Positions 28,907 to 39,718 are shown, numbered from the stretch's first letter. The stretch is DNA of 64,000 bases from Photorhabdus heterorhabditis (GCF_018448905.1 NZ_RCWA01000011.1:62001-126000); one strand, 5' to 3'. Notes: generated from the sequence alone by a model not told the origin. Made by a program: numbers and translations.

Positions 28907-30951
28907 CTTAATGGTTTTTCAATTTTCACTTTACGGCCTTTCAGCAGCTTTCTGATCCAAAAACGGTTTGGATGAAGGGCCGCCAGTGTTTCATTATCCA
29001 GTGGCAATGGTTCATCAAAGATTTGTCCTGCAAGGATTTCTGCAACTAATGGTGCCGAGCATAATCCACGGGAACCTAATGCTCCGATAATAAATAGATT
29101 GGAATAACTGGGAGCATTTGAGATCGATTTCCCAGTGCGGATTTGTTCTGGTAGATTTTGATAATCTGCCATTATTTCATTGAAATTCGGCGCATTTCCT
29201 ACCATCGGCATATGGTCACGAATAACGCAACGAATACCTTGACGAGATTTTCCAGCAGAAATATCAACCTGATTTACCCATTCGGCATCAGGTAAACATT
29301 TCAGTAATCGATCACGGTTCTCTCGTTGTTCCGTTTCTGAATATTCGTTATCGAGCTGATGGCGCTGATAACTAGCACCGATACAGTGGTATTGATTGGC
29401 TGGATTAGCCGGTGTCATATAACCATCATAGCAAAGCACATTTTTTAATTTACTCAATTCTGTCGTTGTCGGAATATCGCTGACTTGACCGCGAACGGCA
29501 GTTACCGGTAGTTTCTCGGTTTGTTCAAATTGGGGGAGATGGTGACCATTGGCAATAACTACCACTTTATGATGCCTGTTTAAGGGTTGCCCTTGATACA
29601 TTAGATGTAGTTGCCAACTGTCTTTGTTGCGGTTAAGAGCGGTAATTTCATGATTGAAAAGACAAATCATCCCTTGTTGTTGTGCTAATTCTGTTGCGGC
29701 TCTGGTCAATTCAGCCGGACATAGCCATCCACCCTGTGGATAATGAATACCGTGGTAATTAACATCCAGCCCGCATTTTTCACTCAATTGGTGACAATTC
29801 ATGCCAATAGCGAGTTCATTCGGCCATTCTGTTGCCAAAATTTTCTCAATTTTTCTGCTACTTTTTTCGTCATAAGCAAGCTGGCTGACACCACACCATT
29901 GATGGTCAAAATTGATCCCCTGTGCTGATAGCAACTCATACTGGCGGCGAGCAAAAGTAAATGCTGAGGTAAAGAATTTTTCGAGTCCGTCATTACTGCC
30001 GTTTAATAACGGGTAAAGTGCTCCTTGACGATTACCAGATGCACCTTGTGCTGGAAATTCATCCTGACAATAAAGCGTAACACGTGCTCCACGACGAAGT
30101 AGCGCAAGAGCGGTGAAAACACTGGCAATGCCTCCGCCGATAATGGCGATATCATCTGTACGGCTTGCGGCTGGACGGGCAAACCACGGTGCAGGCAATG
30201 ATTGACATTTTTGGGTTGCCAGGGTTCCAGTCAGCATTTCCCTTTTGCGACCAAATCCTTTGACTTTACTGACATCAAAACCAGCTTGTAGTAAACCACG
30301 ACGGACAACGCCAGCAGAGGTAAAGGTTGCAAAGGTTCCGTTTGGCCGGGCAAATCTCGCCATAGCAGCAAATAGCTGTTCGTTCCACATTTGTGGGTTT
30401 TTGGCAGGGGCAAAACCATCTAAAAACCAAGCGTCTACCTTCCCGTAAAGGCTGGAGTCCATGGTTGGTAACAGATCATTGATATCACCAAACCATAAAT
30501 CTAGTGTGACTGTCCCACTTGCCATAATTAATCGGTGGCAGCCTGCTAGTGGTTGAGGCCATTGTTGGCAGAGTTGCTGAGAAAAAATGCCAAGTTCAGG
30601 CCAGCGTTGATGAGCTTGCCATAAGTCACTGGTTTTCAGTGGGTATTTCTCAAAACTGATAAAATGCAGGTGCTGCAGTGGGGCGTCAGGGTGCTGTTGC
30701 TGAAATGCATCAAATGATTGCCAGAGTGTCAGAAAATTCAACCCAGTCCCGAAGCCGGTTTCTGCTATTACACAGTTAGAACGAGGATGAGTACAGAATC
30801 GTTGGGGAAATTGGTTGCCATTAAGAAATACATAACGGGTTTCCTCCAGTCCATCCTGATTTGAAAAGTAAACGTCATCAAATTGTGTTGAAATCGGGGT
30901 ACCCTGATCATTCCAGCTTAGGGTTGCGGTACAGATGGCAGAATTTTTCAC
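28885..30951 (-). CDS. mnmC: Bifunctional tRNA mnm5s2U biosynthesis protein MnmC
   Basis: Finishes the 5-methylaminomethyl-2-thiouridine modification at the wobble base of several tRNAs. 688 residues (E. coli 668). The N-terminal methyltransferase half has [20 protein letters not shown] and [15 protein letters not shown]; the C-terminal FAD-dependent oxidoreductase half has the dinucleotide motif [10 protein letters not shown] and [10 protein letters not shown]. The last codons coincide with one of the 43-bp repeats around the toxin-antitoxin cassette. In E. coli its divergent neighbour is fabB; here 3.2 kb of extra DNA intervenes. Confidence 0.96.
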   Translation of the reverse strand: MKNSAICTATLSWNDQGTPISTQFDDVYFSNQDGLEETRYVFLNGNQFPQRFCTHPRSNCVIAETGFGTGLNFLTLWQSFDAFQQQHPDAPLQHLHFISFEKYPLKTSDLWQAHQRWPELGIFSQQLCQQWPQPLAGCHRLIMASGTVTLDLWFGDINDLLPTMDSSLYGKVDAWFLDGFAPAKNPQMWNEQLFAAMARFARPNGTFATFTSAGVVRRGLLQAGFDVSKVKGFGRKREMLTGTLATQKCQSLPAPWFARPAASRTDDIAIIGGGIASVFTALALLRRGARVTLYCQDEFPAQGASGNRQGALYPLLNGSNDGLEKFFTSAFTFARRQYELLSAQGINFDHQWCGVSQLAYDEKSSRKIEKILATEWPNELAIGMNCHQLSEKCGLDVNYHGIHYPQGGWLCPAELTRAATELAQQQGMICLFNHEITALNRNKDSWQLHLMYQGQPLNRHHKVVVIANGHHLPQFEQTEKLPVTAVRGQVSDIPTTTELSKLKNVLCYDGYMTPANPANQYHCIGASYQRHQLDNEYSETEQRENRDRLLKCLPDAEWVNQVDISAGKSRQGIRCVIRDHMPMVGNAPNFNEIMADYQNLPEQIRTGKSISNAPSYSNLFIIGALGSRGLCSAPLVAEILAGQIFDEPLPLDNETLAALHPNRFWIRKLLKGRKVKIEKPLRNCAAKR

Positions 30952-31118
30952 GGTAATGCCTGCAATGTTAATGATAATAACGCGATTTTAGCGAGGTTAA
31001 GCTTGATGCACCACCGGACAGAAAAAAAGATTGGAAATATGGTGATTTGATTAGCAGTCAGCACCTGTGTTTGGGTAGGCGCTGAATATTATCGGGTATC
31101 ATACCAATAACTTGCTGT

Positions 31119-31730
31119 TCAGTTCTTGGCTAGATGACCGGCAGCCAGACATAAAAGTCCCCCGGCAATCCCTTCAACCCAGCGACGATGACAGTCACTG
31201 AACGAGCCTTTTTGCCCCATACCGGCTATAACGATACCGATTAATCCATAAACCAGAGCGCAGGTGCTGATGAAAATTGCGGAAAGAATTATGGATTGGA
31301 GCGTATGGTTGCCATCAGCGATGATGAAGTTTGGCAGGATAGCGAAATAGACCAATAACCCTTTGGGATTCAGGAAACTGGTTAGGAAGCCTTTGGTCAG
31401 CAAGGTTTTGGCTGGTGAGGATGAGAAGATGATTTTGTTGGGGCGTATTGCTGAACGAAACATCTGAACCGCTAAATAGGCCAGGTAGACAACGCCGGCC
31501 CAGCGCATCACCTCGAACAGAATTGGTGAGGTTGCCACAATAGCGGTCACACCCAAAGCACCAAGAATGCCATGTAGACAATAGCCGGAGATGACCCCTG
31601 CATTGGCACGTAGAGCGGCTCTTTTTCCTGCGGATAGACCTTGAGATGCCACGAACATAATATCGGGTCCAGGAGTACAAATTAACGGTAATACAGTAGC
31701 GGCGAAGACTAAAAAATTTTCTAACTGCAT
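31119..31730 (-). CDS. LysE/RhtB family amino acid exporter
   Basis: Inner-membrane exporter of 203 residues with about six helices. The N-terminal LICTPGPDIMFVASQGLSAG motif and the FLNPKGLLVYFAILPNFI segment are typical of LysE/RhtB transporters. It is divergent from an Lrp-type regulator 202 bp away, a common pairing in which the regulator controls the exporter. The exported amino acid cannot be told from the sequence. Confidence 0.9.
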   Translation of the reverse strand: MQLENFLVFAATVLPLICTPGPDIMFVASQGLSAGKRAALRANAGVISGYCLHGILGALGVTAIVATSPILFEVMRWAGVVYLAYLAVQMFRSAIRPNKIIFSSSPAKTLLTKGFLTSFLNPKGLLVYFAILPNFIIADGNHTLQSIILSAIFISTCALVYGLIGIVIAGMGQKGSFSDCHRRWVEGIAGGLLCLAAGHLAKN

Positions 31731-31871
31731 GATTTTGCCTCCATATAATTAAGAACATCTGAAGTACTGGATTAGTACTAATAAGTTGGGCAGGCTAGAC
31801 GCTATAATTAATCTACAGAAATATATGAGTTGGTATTTTAAGCTAATTTTTATGATATTTTGTGTCTAATT

Positions 31872-31925
31872 TTTCACTATTAATAGTCATAGTGAAATTT
31901 GTATAATATATTTTTCACTATAGTG
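31872..31925. promoter_or_regulatory. Inverted repeats between exporter and Lrp regulator
   Basis: TTTCACTAT (31872-31880) and ATAGTGAAA (31889-31897) form an inverted repeat with an 8-nt spacer, and CACTATAGTG (31916-31925) is a perfect palindrome of the same motif 8 bp before the regulator start. They are likely operators for the adjacent Lrp-type protein. Confidence 0.6.
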
Positions 31926-31932
31926 GAATTGA

Positions 31933-32397
31933 ATGCCAATGAAATTAGATAATATTGATAGACGTATTCTTCGTGCTTTGCAACGTGACGGCCGGCTCCA
32001 GAATGTCGAATTAGCTAAGGAGGTTGGTTTATCGCCATCTCCTTGCTTGCGGCGCGTACGGTTATTGGAAGAGGCGGGGGTCATCAAGCGCTATGTTGCA
32101 GTGCTTGATGGCTTGAAGATTGGAGCTGGTCTTTCATTGTTTGCCCGGATTTGGCTCAAGGCTCAGGATGCAGAGACGATTCAGCATTTTACTGATGCTA
32201 TCCAAGAAATGCCTGAAATTGTGGAATGCCACTTAATGGCGGGAGAATGTGATGCGCTTCTGAGAATTGTTACCGAGGATCTCCATTCTTACCGCCGTTT
32301 CCATGCTGAACACCTAACTCGGATTGACAGTATTCAAAGCGTTAAGACCGAAGTACCGATGGAAACGGCTAAACTTACGCATATGCTGCCAATATGA
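31933..32397 (+). CDS. Lrp/AsnC family transcriptional regulator
   Basis: 154 residues. N-terminal helix-turn-helix (LDNIDRRILRALQRDGRLQN, VELAKEVGLSPSPCLRRVRL) and C-terminal RAM ligand domain (MPEIVECHLMAGECDALLRI). The CACTAT palindrome ends 7 bp before the ATG, so it probably represses itself and controls the divergent exporter. Confidence 0.9.
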   Translation: MPMKLDNIDRRILRALQRDGRLQNVELAKEVGLSPSPCLRRVRLLEEAGVIKRYVAVLDGLKIGAGLSLFARIWLKAQDAETIQHFTDAIQEMPEIVECHLMAGECDALLRIVTEDLHSYRRFHAEHLTRIDSIQSVKTEVPMETAKLTHMLPI

Positions 32398-32448
32398 GTT
32401 GCAAGTCCATCCTCTATGCATGTACAGGCAAGGTATTGACAAGGGATA

Positions 32449-32575
32449 TATACCCTATGGATTTCAAGATGGATCGCGACGGCAAGGGAGTGAATCTCCG
32501 GGAGCATAGATAACTATGTGACCGGGGTGAGCGAGTGCAGCCAACAAAGAGGCAACTTGAAAGATGACGGGTATA
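32449..32575 (+). repeat. ERIC repeat, subfamily A
   Basis: Type A copy starting TATACCCTATGGATTTCAAG and ending GGGTATA. Confidence 0.92.
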
Positions 32576-32901
32576 GTTGTGCTGGGCGGCATCCATTGTG
32601 ATGAGGGGGATTATTTCAGGGAAAGATATAATCTTTTATTCTATAAATTATTTACTTTCATACTAATATACTAACGCTATCTCTATCTCATAAAAAATAT
32701 GAAGCACTTCCTCTCAGTATTTTTTCGTGAGATATTCCATCTAATAAGCTCCATTTAGCAGTAATCATCTGAATGCTATTGAAAAATAAATAAAGACTCA
32801 CATCACATATTGCACTTCATCATTAACAAGTTTCTTTAGTAATAGTAACGGGGAAATTTAATTATAAGTAAAAAAACCTATTAACGAAGTGAGCTTTATA
32901 T
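32576..32901. other. AT-rich spacer, no recognised gene
   Basis: No supported gene in about 325 bp. A short frame after the ERIC element reads VVLGGIHCDEGDYFRERYNL, which was not recognised; it lacks a ribosome binding site. Confidence 0.5.
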
Positions 32902-33447
32902 TTATGAAGAAATATAAAGCTCACACAATTTTTTAAATTCTTTTGATAGTTTTTTCGTCAAATGTAAAGAAATTGTATCAATAATTAACATTACCTTGAA
33001 TCTGGCTGCTTTTTCGTCACCTCCATTGTGTTTGACTTCTTTAATATAAAATGAGCATAACTTACAAAATTCAGCCACTCTTTTTTCAAGAATATTTGCG
33101 TTTCTATCGATAAAATCATAATGGCGGTAATTATTAGCTCGCTTTAAGTTATCTGAATTTTGCATAGGCACTTGGGTAAGTGTTTTCTTTGAGATTAATT
33201 CAGAAACATCCTTATTATATTTTTTGCATATGAGTTCTAATAACCGCTTAATTCTGCTGAATATAATTATAATTAGTCCATAAAGTATGATGAATGCTCC
33301 AATTAAGATGTGATTCTGTTGTGATGCAATTAATAAATCGTTATTAATTTTCCCTCCATATTGTGATGAAACGCTTATATCCATATTAAAAGCCACTAAT
33401 ATCCATATAATACCAATGCTTAATAGAAAATAACCGAGTCCTCTCAT
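32902..33447 (-). CDS. Hypothetical membrane protein
   Basis: 181 residues, not recognised. Two hydrophobic segments at about residues 4-19 and 46-64 suggest an N-terminal membrane hairpin, followed by a lysine-rich cytoplasmic part with DRNANILEKRVAEFCKLCSF and FKVMLIIDTISLHLTKKLSK. The base composition is AT-rich compared with the flanking housekeeping genes, as expected for acquired DNA. No neighbour gives a hint of function. Confidence 0.6.
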   Translation of the reverse strand: MRGLGYFLLSIGIIWILVAFNMDISVSSQYGGKINNDLLIASQQNHILIGAFIILYGLIIIIFSRIKRLLELICKKYNKDVSELISKKTLTQVPMQNSDNLKRANNYRHYDFIDRNANILEKRVAEFCKLCSFYIKEVKHNGGDEKAARFKVMLIIDTISLHLTKKLSKEFKKLCELYISS

Positions 33448-33521
33448 TATTAATCCTCATTAAAATTAGTGGGTGGAATTATCCTAATTTAGCTAAGTCT
33501 TACAATGAACCTGCTGTTTGC

Positions 33522-33824
33522 ATGTTATATAACATAATTACCACTATTCTGTATGTAAGTGAACGCTTTATTTATTGGATAAAGTCAGAAAATTTTTTAT
33601 TTCAAAACGTATGCCACTTGATTTTGGGTAATTCGTATGATTATGTCAATACAAAAATAAAAGATCTGATTGCTTTCATAAAAACCTTGTTCATGGTTAT
33701 AGTCGTTGTTGTTAAGCTTGTTTTTGAATCAGAAAAAAACATGAAAATAACAGGCATAGTAGTAGCGAATACCTTCATTGTTGTCTGTAATCTGATTTTT
33801 TCTTTTTTAAAGAAGTGGTATTAA
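33522..33824 (+). CDS. Possible small membrane protein
   Basis: 100-residue open frame with two hydrophobic stretches (KTLFMVIVVVVKLVFES and a C-terminal VVANTFIVVCNLIFSFLKK). No good ribosome binding site and no recognised family. It may be a chance frame in AT-rich DNA. Confidence 0.3.
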   Translation: MLYNIITTILYVSERFIYWIKSENFLFQNVCHLILGNSYDYVNTKIKDLIAFIKTLFMVIVVVVKLVFESEKNMKITGIVVANTFIVVCNLIFSFLKKWY

Positions 33825-34118
33825 CAATAAAATGAAAACAGAACAATAAACAGTAATATGGTCTTGTTAAGTAGATATAAAGTACCTATCTTTAATTAAA
33901 TCAACTTACCGATTACTATTTATATGAATTGATAAAGTTAGGGATTGTATTGATGTTGTTATCTTTTCCCCAGTATTACGGTTTACCAGAATGATTTCTA
34001 TCTGAAATTTATTTTTATCTGTTGCTGTTTGAATATGTTTAATGCAAGTTAGTTGTTGTTTTAACCAGAAAATACATTGGGATTTAGGGATAGATGAATT
34101 TTTCTTCGTAATTTTATC

Positions 34119-34151
34119 CTGATCGGACTTGTTCGGCGTACAAGTGTACGC
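34119..34151. promoter_or_regulatory. FadR and FabR sites of fabB
   Basis: CTGATCGGACTTGTT (34119-34133) matches the FadR activation site, and GCGTACAAGTGTACGC (34136-34151) is the near-perfect FabR palindrome. The two lie side by side as in the E. coli fabB promoter, about 65-95 bp before the start. The minus-strand frame over this stretch is not a gene. Confidence 0.8.
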
Positions 34152-34214
34152 TAAAGTGCCGTTATAAAAATTCAGCAGATAGCAGATAAACATTTTAACG
34201 AGGTGAGGTATTTA

Positions 34215-35429
34215 ATGAAGCGTGCAGTGATCACTGGCTTAGGTATTGTTTCCAGCATTGGTAATAACCAGGAAGAAGTACTGGCATCTCTGAAAGAAGG
34301 CCGCTCCGGGATAACTTTTTCCGAAAAATTCAAAGAGATAGGAATGAGAAGTCACGTCTGGGGTAATGTAAAACTGGATACGACGGGGTTAATTGACCGC
34401 AAAATTCAGCGTTTCATGAGCGACGCTTCTGTTTACGCTTATCTGGCGATGGATGAAGCCATTAAAGATTCTGGCCTAACTGATGGTCAGGTTTCCAATA
34501 TTCGTAGCGGGCTGGTTGTGGGATCTGGTGGTGGTTCCCCGTATAACCAGGTTATGGGGGCTGATGGTATGCGTGCCCGTGGCTTGCGAGGTGTGGGGCC
34601 TTATATGGTGACTCGTTCAATGGCTTCCGGTGTGTCAGCTTGCCTTGCAACTCCGTTTAAAATCAAAGGAGTAAACTACTCTATCAGTTCTGCATGTTCT
34701 ACTTCTGCTCATTGTATTGGTCACGCAGTTGAACTTATTCAGTTAGGGAAGCAGGATATTGTTTTTGCTGGTGGCGGTGAAGAACTGTGCTGGGAAATGA
34801 GCTGTGAATTTGATGCAATGGGTGCTCTTTCCACGAAATACAACGAAACTCCTGAAAAAGCCTCCCGTACTTATGATAAAAACCGTGATGGTTTTGTTAT
34901 CGCTGGCGGTGGCGGTATCGTTGTTGTTGAAGAATTGGAGCATGCTCTGGCACGCGGCGCACACATATACGCTGAAATTGTTGGTTATGGTGCAACATCT
35001 GATGGTGCGGATATGGTTGCCCCATCTGGAGAAGGCGCTGTTCGTTGTATGAATATGGCACTGCAAGGTGTGAATGGTACTATTGATTATGTGAACACGC
35101 ATGGTACTTCTACGCCTGTTGGTGATTTGAAAGAGCTAGAGGCGATTAGGGAAGTGTTTGGTGATACGACACCTGCAATTTCTGCAACAAAAGCGATGAC
35201 CGGCCACTCATTGGGCGCGGCTGGTGTACATGAAGCGATTTATAGCCTGTTGATGTTGGAGCATGGTTTTATCGCACCTAGCATTAACATTGAGGATATC
35301 GATGATAAAGCAGTGGGTATGAATATCATTACTAAACCTACTGAACAGAAGCTGAATACTGTGATGTCTAATAGCTTTGGCTTCGGTGGTACTAATGCTT
35401 CCCTGGTTATGAGCAAGTATTTGGAGTAA
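34215..35429 (+). CDS. fabB: 3-oxoacyl-ACP synthase I (FabB)
   Basis: Elongating condensing enzyme needed for unsaturated fatty acid synthesis. 404 residues (E. coli 406). Nucleophile Cys161 in [14 protein letters not shown]; catalytic histidines in [11 protein letters not shown] and [17 protein letters not shown] 34215 is chosen because GAGGT lies 5 nt upstream; GTG 34203 would precede that site. FadR and FabR sites upstream tie it to fatty-acid control of the fad genes in this window. Confidence 0.97.
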   Translation: MKRAVITGLGIVSSIGNNQEEVLASLKEGRSGITFSEKFKEIGMRSHVWGNVKLDTTGLIDRKIQRFMSDASVYAYLAMDEAIKDSGLTDGQVSNIRSGLVVGSGGGSPYNQVMGADGMRARGLRGVGPYMVTRSMASGVSACLATPFKIKGVNYSISSACSTSAHCIGHAVELIQLGKQDIVFAGGGEELCWEMSCEFDAMGALSTKYNETPEKASRTYDKNRDGFVIAGGGGIVVVEELEHALARGAHIYAEIVGYGATSDGADMVAPSGEGAVRCMNMALQGVNGTIDYVNTHGTSTPVGDLKELEAIREVFGDTTPAISATKAMTGHSLGAAGVHEAIYSLLMLEHGFIAPSINIEDIDDKAVGMNIITKPTEQKLNTVMSNSFGFGGTNASLVMSKYLE

Positions 35430-35473
35430 GCCCTTTTTATCATTAGGTTATTCAGGACAGTGTTTAGACAAAA

Positions 35474-35672
35474 GTGGTAGTTTTTGGCGCACTGTCCGTA
35501 TCACTATTATTCTGCCGTCTGATTCTACTCATTATGTGCTCAGAAGAGATGAGTTCAGAATTCACAGAAGAAGGACATTACTTCGGTCTGGTAGATGTCA
35601 GAAGGTTATCATAGTTGAGTTCAACACAAGTAAAAAAGTGTGGAGCTTTAATGATGAAGAATTGGAAGTTGT
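35474..35672 (+). pseudogene. Possible frameshifted small gene
   Basis: From GTG 35474 a frame reads a hydrophobic N-terminus (VVFGALSVSLLFCRLILLIM), then SSEFTEEGHYFGLVDVRRLS and a stop at 35612. The next frame continues KVIIVEFNTSKKVWSFNDEE. The two parts join sensibly with one shift at about 35600. Family unknown; the remnant is tentative. Confidence 0.3.
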
Positions 35673-35675
35673 ACA

Positions 35676-36119
35676 ATGCTGCGCTTATTCTCTTATATTC
35701 TGTTGTTTTTTTCTTTTAATTTATACGCTGAAACCGAATTTTGCATTCAAACAGGTGGCTATATTGAGATGAATATGCGGGATAAAATGATAAATGATTT
35801 GAACATTAAGTCTCAGGATATTGATTTAAAAAGAACAAAAATTGAATTGCTTTCTGATGTTGAAGTAAATAATATCCTCGCCTTGGAACTTGCCAGAAAA
35901 GAGGTGGAAAAAGATAAATTAAGAGATAGTCCAACTAGATCCAAGTATGAAGACCATTATAAAAATTATAAAGAATATAACCCGCATAATCTAATCGTAA
36001 AATTTACCTATTTCGATGAAAAAGGCAAGGCAAATGTTTTTATTGCATCGACAATTATCAATGATATCGAATGCTCGGTGTCATTTAGTAGTTATTTAAC
36101 AGTTAGTCGAGAGTTCTAA
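35676..36119 (+). CDS. Hypothetical secreted protein
   Basis: 147 residues, not recognised. A clear signal peptide (MLRLFSYILLFFSFNLYA, cleavage before ETEF) predicts export to the periplasm. The mature part is charged and contains two cysteines (FCIQTGG near the N-terminus, DIECSVSF near the C-terminus) that could form a disulfide. It follows fabB after 246 bp and precedes the convergent tct operon. AT-rich and probably accessory. Confidence 0.6.
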   Translation: MLRLFSYILLFFSFNLYAETEFCIQTGGYIEMNMRDKMINDLNIKSQDIDLKRTKIELLSDVEVNNILALELARKEVEKDKLRDSPTRSKYEDHYKNYKEYNPHNLIVKFTYFDEKGKANVFIASTIINDIECSVSFSSYLTVSREF

Positions 36120-36279
36120 GTGCCAACCATCAATATGCTGCTTTAAAGGTTTTTTATCGGTCTTGACTATTATTGTATTTTTTTGAGGATAATTATGGAT
36201 TAAGGTCCAGTTTGTTGGGTTTTGATTTTTCGTAAAACATGACATTAATGTGAAAGTCTATTCCTGAACTTGTCAATAG

Positions 36280-36319
36280 AAAAAGCCCATAATATTTTTA
36301 TGATAATTATGGGCTTTTA
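36280..36319 (-). terminator. tctCBA terminator
   Basis: 13-bp stem AAAAGCCCATAAT (36281-36293) with ATTATGGGCTTTT (36306-36318), downstream of tctA on the minus strand, ending in a T-run. Confidence 0.8.
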
Positions 36320-36347
36320 TTTACTAAGCTTTGGTTTTAATCGTCGT

Positions 36348-37844
36348 CTATTGAATACGGCGCTTACGGATGATTCGTAATATTGGCGGAATAATTAGAA
36401 CCAGTACGGCCAATACCAGGAGACATTGAGCAATGGCACTGTTCCACAGAATGCCAAATTCGCCATTACTGATGGAAAGTGCACGGCGTAAATTTTGTTC
36501 CAGCATTCCTCCTAATACGAAACCAAGGATTAATGGCGACATTGGGAAATTCATTTTTCTCAGAATATAGCCAAAAACGCCTAACCCTATCATCAACAGA
36601 AGATCGAAAGTTGTGCTGTGTACGGCATATACACCAACGGCTGAAACGGTAGCAATAGCTGGAACAAGAAACCATAACGGAATGGTTAACATCCGTGTAA
36701 ACATACCTATCATTGGGATATTCATAACTAGCAGAATAATATTAGCAATCAGTAATGCAGCAATTAATCCCCAAACAATATCCGGTTGCTCAGTAAACAT
36801 TCCCGGCCCTGGGGTAATGTTGTAGAGCGTTAATGCCCCCATCATAACGGCAGTGGTGCCGGAACCTGGGACTCCTAATGTTAGCATTGGAATAAAGGAG
36901 CCGCAGGCCGAAGCGTTATTAGCAGCTTCTGGTGCTGCAACGCCACGAATATCACCTTTACCAAATGAATCACTATTCCCACTGATCCTCTTTTCTGTCA
37001 TATAGGTAATTGCGCTGGCAATGGTTGCTCCTGCACCGGGCAAAATACCGACAAAGAAACCGATAAAAGATGATCTGATAGTTGGCATGGCGCATTCAAC
37101 CGCTTCCTTGCGGTTAAACAGCAAACGGCCTGTTTTGCGAATAATGGTTTTGCCGGTTGATGTGTTTTCCAGCATCAGCAGAATTTCGCTGACGGAAAAC
37201 AGACCTATCACCACAACGATAAATTGAATGCCATCTGACAGATGAACATTGTCGAAAGTAAAACGGTAAACCCCGGTGTTGGCGTCTACTCCGACAGTTG
37301 CCAGACCTAATCCTATCAGTGCCGCCAGCAGTGATTTCAGAGGATTCTGACTCATCATGCTACCCAGACAGGCAATAGCAAAAACCATTAGCGCAAAATA
37401 TTCAGCAGGACCGAATGCCAGTGACCATTGCGCCAGTAATGGTGCAAACAAAATAATGCCGCAAATTGCCAGCAAAGAACCACAGAAAGAACTGACCGCA
37501 GAAATAGACAATGCTACACCTGCACGACCTTGTTTAGACATTGGATAACCATCCAGTGCGGTCATAATGGCAGCGGCATCACCGGGAACATTGAGTAGAA
37601 TCGATGATATACGTCCACCATACTCACAACCAATATAAACAGTTGCTAATAATATCAGGGCAGATTCAGCAGGCAGCTTTAAAGCAAAAGCGAGTGGTAG
37701 CAGAATAGCTACACCATTAATTGGCCCAAGCCCCGGTAACAATCCAACAATCGTTCCAATAAAACAACCAATCAACGCAATAATCAGGTTTTGTGGCACC
37801 ATGGCGACTTCAAAACCCTGACTGAGATACATCCAGGTTTCCAT
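36348..37844 (-). CDS. tctA: Tripartite tricarboxylate transporter, large subunit TctA
   Basis: Large membrane subunit of a tripartite tricarboxylate transporter, 498 residues with about twelve helices. Conserved glycine-rich segments [20 protein letters not shown] and [15 protein letters not shown] are present, along with [18 protein letters not shown] 37844 has GGAG just upstream and overlaps the end of tctB by 10 bp or less of frame-shifted sequence, which suggests coupling. It acts with TctB and the periplasmic TctC; in Salmonella the system takes up citrate. Confidence 0.93.
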   Translation of the reverse strand: METWMYLSQGFEVAMVPQNLIIALIGCFIGTIVGLLPGLGPINGVAILLPLAFALKLPAESALILLATVYIGCEYGGRISSILLNVPGDAAAIMTALDGYPMSKQGRAGVALSISAVSSFCGSLLAICGIILFAPLLAQWSLAFGPAEYFALMVFAIACLGSMMSQNPLKSLLAALIGLGLATVGVDANTGVYRFTFDNVHLSDGIQFIVVVIGLFSVSEILLMLENTSTGKTIIRKTGRLLFNRKEAVECAMPTIRSSFIGFFVGILPGAGATIASAITYMTEKRISGNSDSFGKGDIRGVAAPEAANNASACGSFIPMLTLGVPGSGTTAVMMGALTLYNITPGPGMFTEQPDIVWGLIAALLIANIILLVMNIPMIGMFTRMLTIPLWFLVPAIATVSAVGVYAVHSTTFDLLLMIGLGVFGYILRKMNFPMSPLILGFVLGGMLEQNLRRALSISNGEFGILWNSAIAQCLLVLAVLVLIIPPILRIIRKRRIQ

Positions 37845-37854
37845 AAATTCTCCG

Positions 37855-38286
37855 TCAGTTAAGCCAGTTGCCAAGAGGCAGGGTTACATCAAGTAAGTGA
37901 TCAAAGGCGAAATAGAGCGTGATGCCAAGGAACACCCCGGAAATGATTGCAGCAGGCAGTGGAGCGTTAAATAACAGCGCTACACTGCATGTCAGCAGAG
38001 CGGTAGCCAAGGGAAAGCCCAACCACTCAAACGTCCAGCCATAAATAACTAAAGAGACAATCATTAACATCAGGCGATAGATAATGGGGGTATTAGGCCA
38101 GTTGCTCTGCTCTGGTTTTCTGAAAAGCAGCAGTAAGGCACAGATAGCCATTAAAGACAGAATGGCGATAGGAAAAGGTCTGGGTCCCAGTGGTTCATAA
38201 GTGTATTCGCTCTGAATTCCCCAACCGATAACTAGCCCAATGGCACAGAGTATCAACCAGATAGTAGCAAAAATACGATCGCTCAT
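37855..38286 (-). CDS. tctB: Tripartite tricarboxylate transporter, small subunit TctB
   Basis: 143-residue membrane protein with four predicted helices, the usual small subunit. It starts MSDRIFATIWLILCAIGLVI and shows the FAIAILS-like PFPIAILSLMAICALLLL segment. It lies between tctC and tctA, 18 bp after tctC. Confidence 0.9.
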   Translation of the reverse strand: MSDRIFATIWLILCAIGLVIGWGIQSEYTYEPLGPRPFPIAILSLMAICALLLLFRKPEQSNWPNTPIIYRLMLMIVSLVIYGWTFEWLGFPLATALLTCSVALLFNAPLPAAIISGVFLGITLYFAFDHLLDVTLPLGNWLN

Positions 38287-38304
38287 GATGATAGTCGCCT
38301 CTAT

Positions 38305-39285
38305 TTATTTAGCTAATCCGAAAGCTCTGGCTTGTTCACGATACTGTTCAACCTGTTTTTTCACATAGTTGTCCAGTTCTTTGCCGGTCATATTGAACTC
38401 AAACAATCCACGGAGATCGCGTTGTTTTTTGAAATCATCTGTTTGTTGTAGTTTGTTAAAAGTATCAACCCACCATTGGTATTCTTCATCAGAAACTTTT
38501 GGCCCCATATAGAAACCGCGGATAATCGGCCATACCAGATCATAACCCTGCTCTTTGGCTGTAGGGATGTTGGCTAAATTACCGTCCAAGCGTTTATCCG
38601 CGTAAACAGCCAGAACACGGATCTTGTCTCCATTCAGGTAAGGCACCATCTCACTCAGATCACCGGAAACAGCTTGAATATGATTACCCAGTAGAGCAGT
38701 GACTGGTTCACCACCGCCCTCAAAAGCAACATAACGCATTTTGTGAGGATCAACACCAACCTCTTTTGCCAGTAGTGCTGTTTTCATCCAGTCCTGACTG
38801 CCGATAGAGGCGCCAGCGCCAAACACAATGCTGTTTGGATTTTTCTTGAAAGCATGCATCAAGTCATTCAAGGTGTTATAAGGAGAATCAGCTCGGACTG
38901 CAATCATTCCGTAATCAGTCCCAACACTTGCCAGCCAGCGAACATTATCAACGTTATAACGACCAAATTTTCCCTGAGATAGATTGAGCAGAGAGCCACC
39001 GGAAAAGGCAACAATGGTTCCCGCTTCAGCAGGTCGCTGCGCAACAATGGCGTTATAAGCGACGGCGCCAACACCACCTGGCATGAAAGTGACGCGCATA
39101 GGTTTACTAATCTCTTTGGTTTCCAGTAATGAAACCTGCACCAGCTTGCAGGTCAGGTCAAAACCACCACCGGGTTTTGCTGGAGCAATACATTCAGTCC
39201 TGCTAGGTGCACTGGCAGCAAAAGCATTGCTTGTACTAAATAGTAAAATGGTTGCTGCTAATGTTTTGATTGTTATAGTTTTCAT
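38305..39285 (-). CDS. tctC: Tricarboxylate-binding protein TctC
   Basis: Periplasmic solute-binding protein (Bug/TctC family), 326 residues. Signal peptide TIKTLAATILLFSTSNAFAA; mature part with ECIAPAKPGGGFDLTCKL, FMPGGVGAVAYNAIVA and VFGAGASIGSQDW, the ligand-site loops of the family. First gene of the tctCBA operon. Its usual divergent regulators tctD/tctE are found 2.8 kb away, with accessory DNA in between. Confidence 0.93.
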   Translation of the reverse strand: MKTITIKTLAATILLFSTSNAFAASAPSRTECIAPAKPGGGFDLTCKLVQVSLLETKEISKPMRVTFMPGGVGAVAYNAIVAQRPAEAGTIVAFSGGSLLNLSQGKFGRYNVDNVRWLASVGTDYGMIAVRADSPYNTLNDLMHAFKKNPNSIVFGAGASIGSQDWMKTALLAKEVGVDPHKMRYVAFEGGGEPVTALLGNHIQAVSGDLSEMVPYLNGDKIRVLAVYADKRLDGNLANIPTAKEQGYDLVWPIIRGFYMGPKVSDEEYQWWVDTFNKLQQTDDFKKQRDLRGLFEFNMTGKELDNYVKKQVEQYREQARAFGLAK

Positions 39286-39589
39286 TTATTTTTTCTCATA
39301 GATACCCGTGTAAGAAACAACCACTATAAACAGACTTGGTTGACTTAATTGATAATAACAAAACCTTTCATTTACCTTTCATTAACAAAAAAAGTTGCTG
39401 ATATGTGATTTCAATCTCTTAATTTGCGTAGCGTTTCGCATTAATGAGTTAACAAATGGCTACAGGCTTTCTTTTTGGTTTTGGTTTGTTGTAAGTTTTT
39501 AGTGGTTAAATGTTGTAGGTAGAGAATCTTATATTTTGCCAAGGAAATATGATGCGGATGACAACTATTTATTTATGCGATATGTTCAA

Positions 39590-39718
39590 TATACCCAATA
39601 GATTTCAAGCCGCAGGGCGGCGGCAAGTGAACGCATCCCCGGGAGCATAGATGACTATGTGACACTGGGGTAAGTGAACGCAGCCAACAAAGCAGCAGCT
39701 TGAAAGATGAAGGGTATA
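39590..39718 (+). repeat. ERIC repeat, subfamily B
   Basis: Type B copy, TATACCCAATAGATTTCAAG to AAGGGTATA, in the 495-bp spacer between tctC and the lipoprotein gene. The remainder of that spacer is AT-rich with no gene. Confidence 0.92.

Noticed and set aside
33906-34193. Minus-strand frame of 95 codons before fabB
   Set aside because: It covers the FadR and FabR sites of the fabB promoter and has no recognisable protein content.
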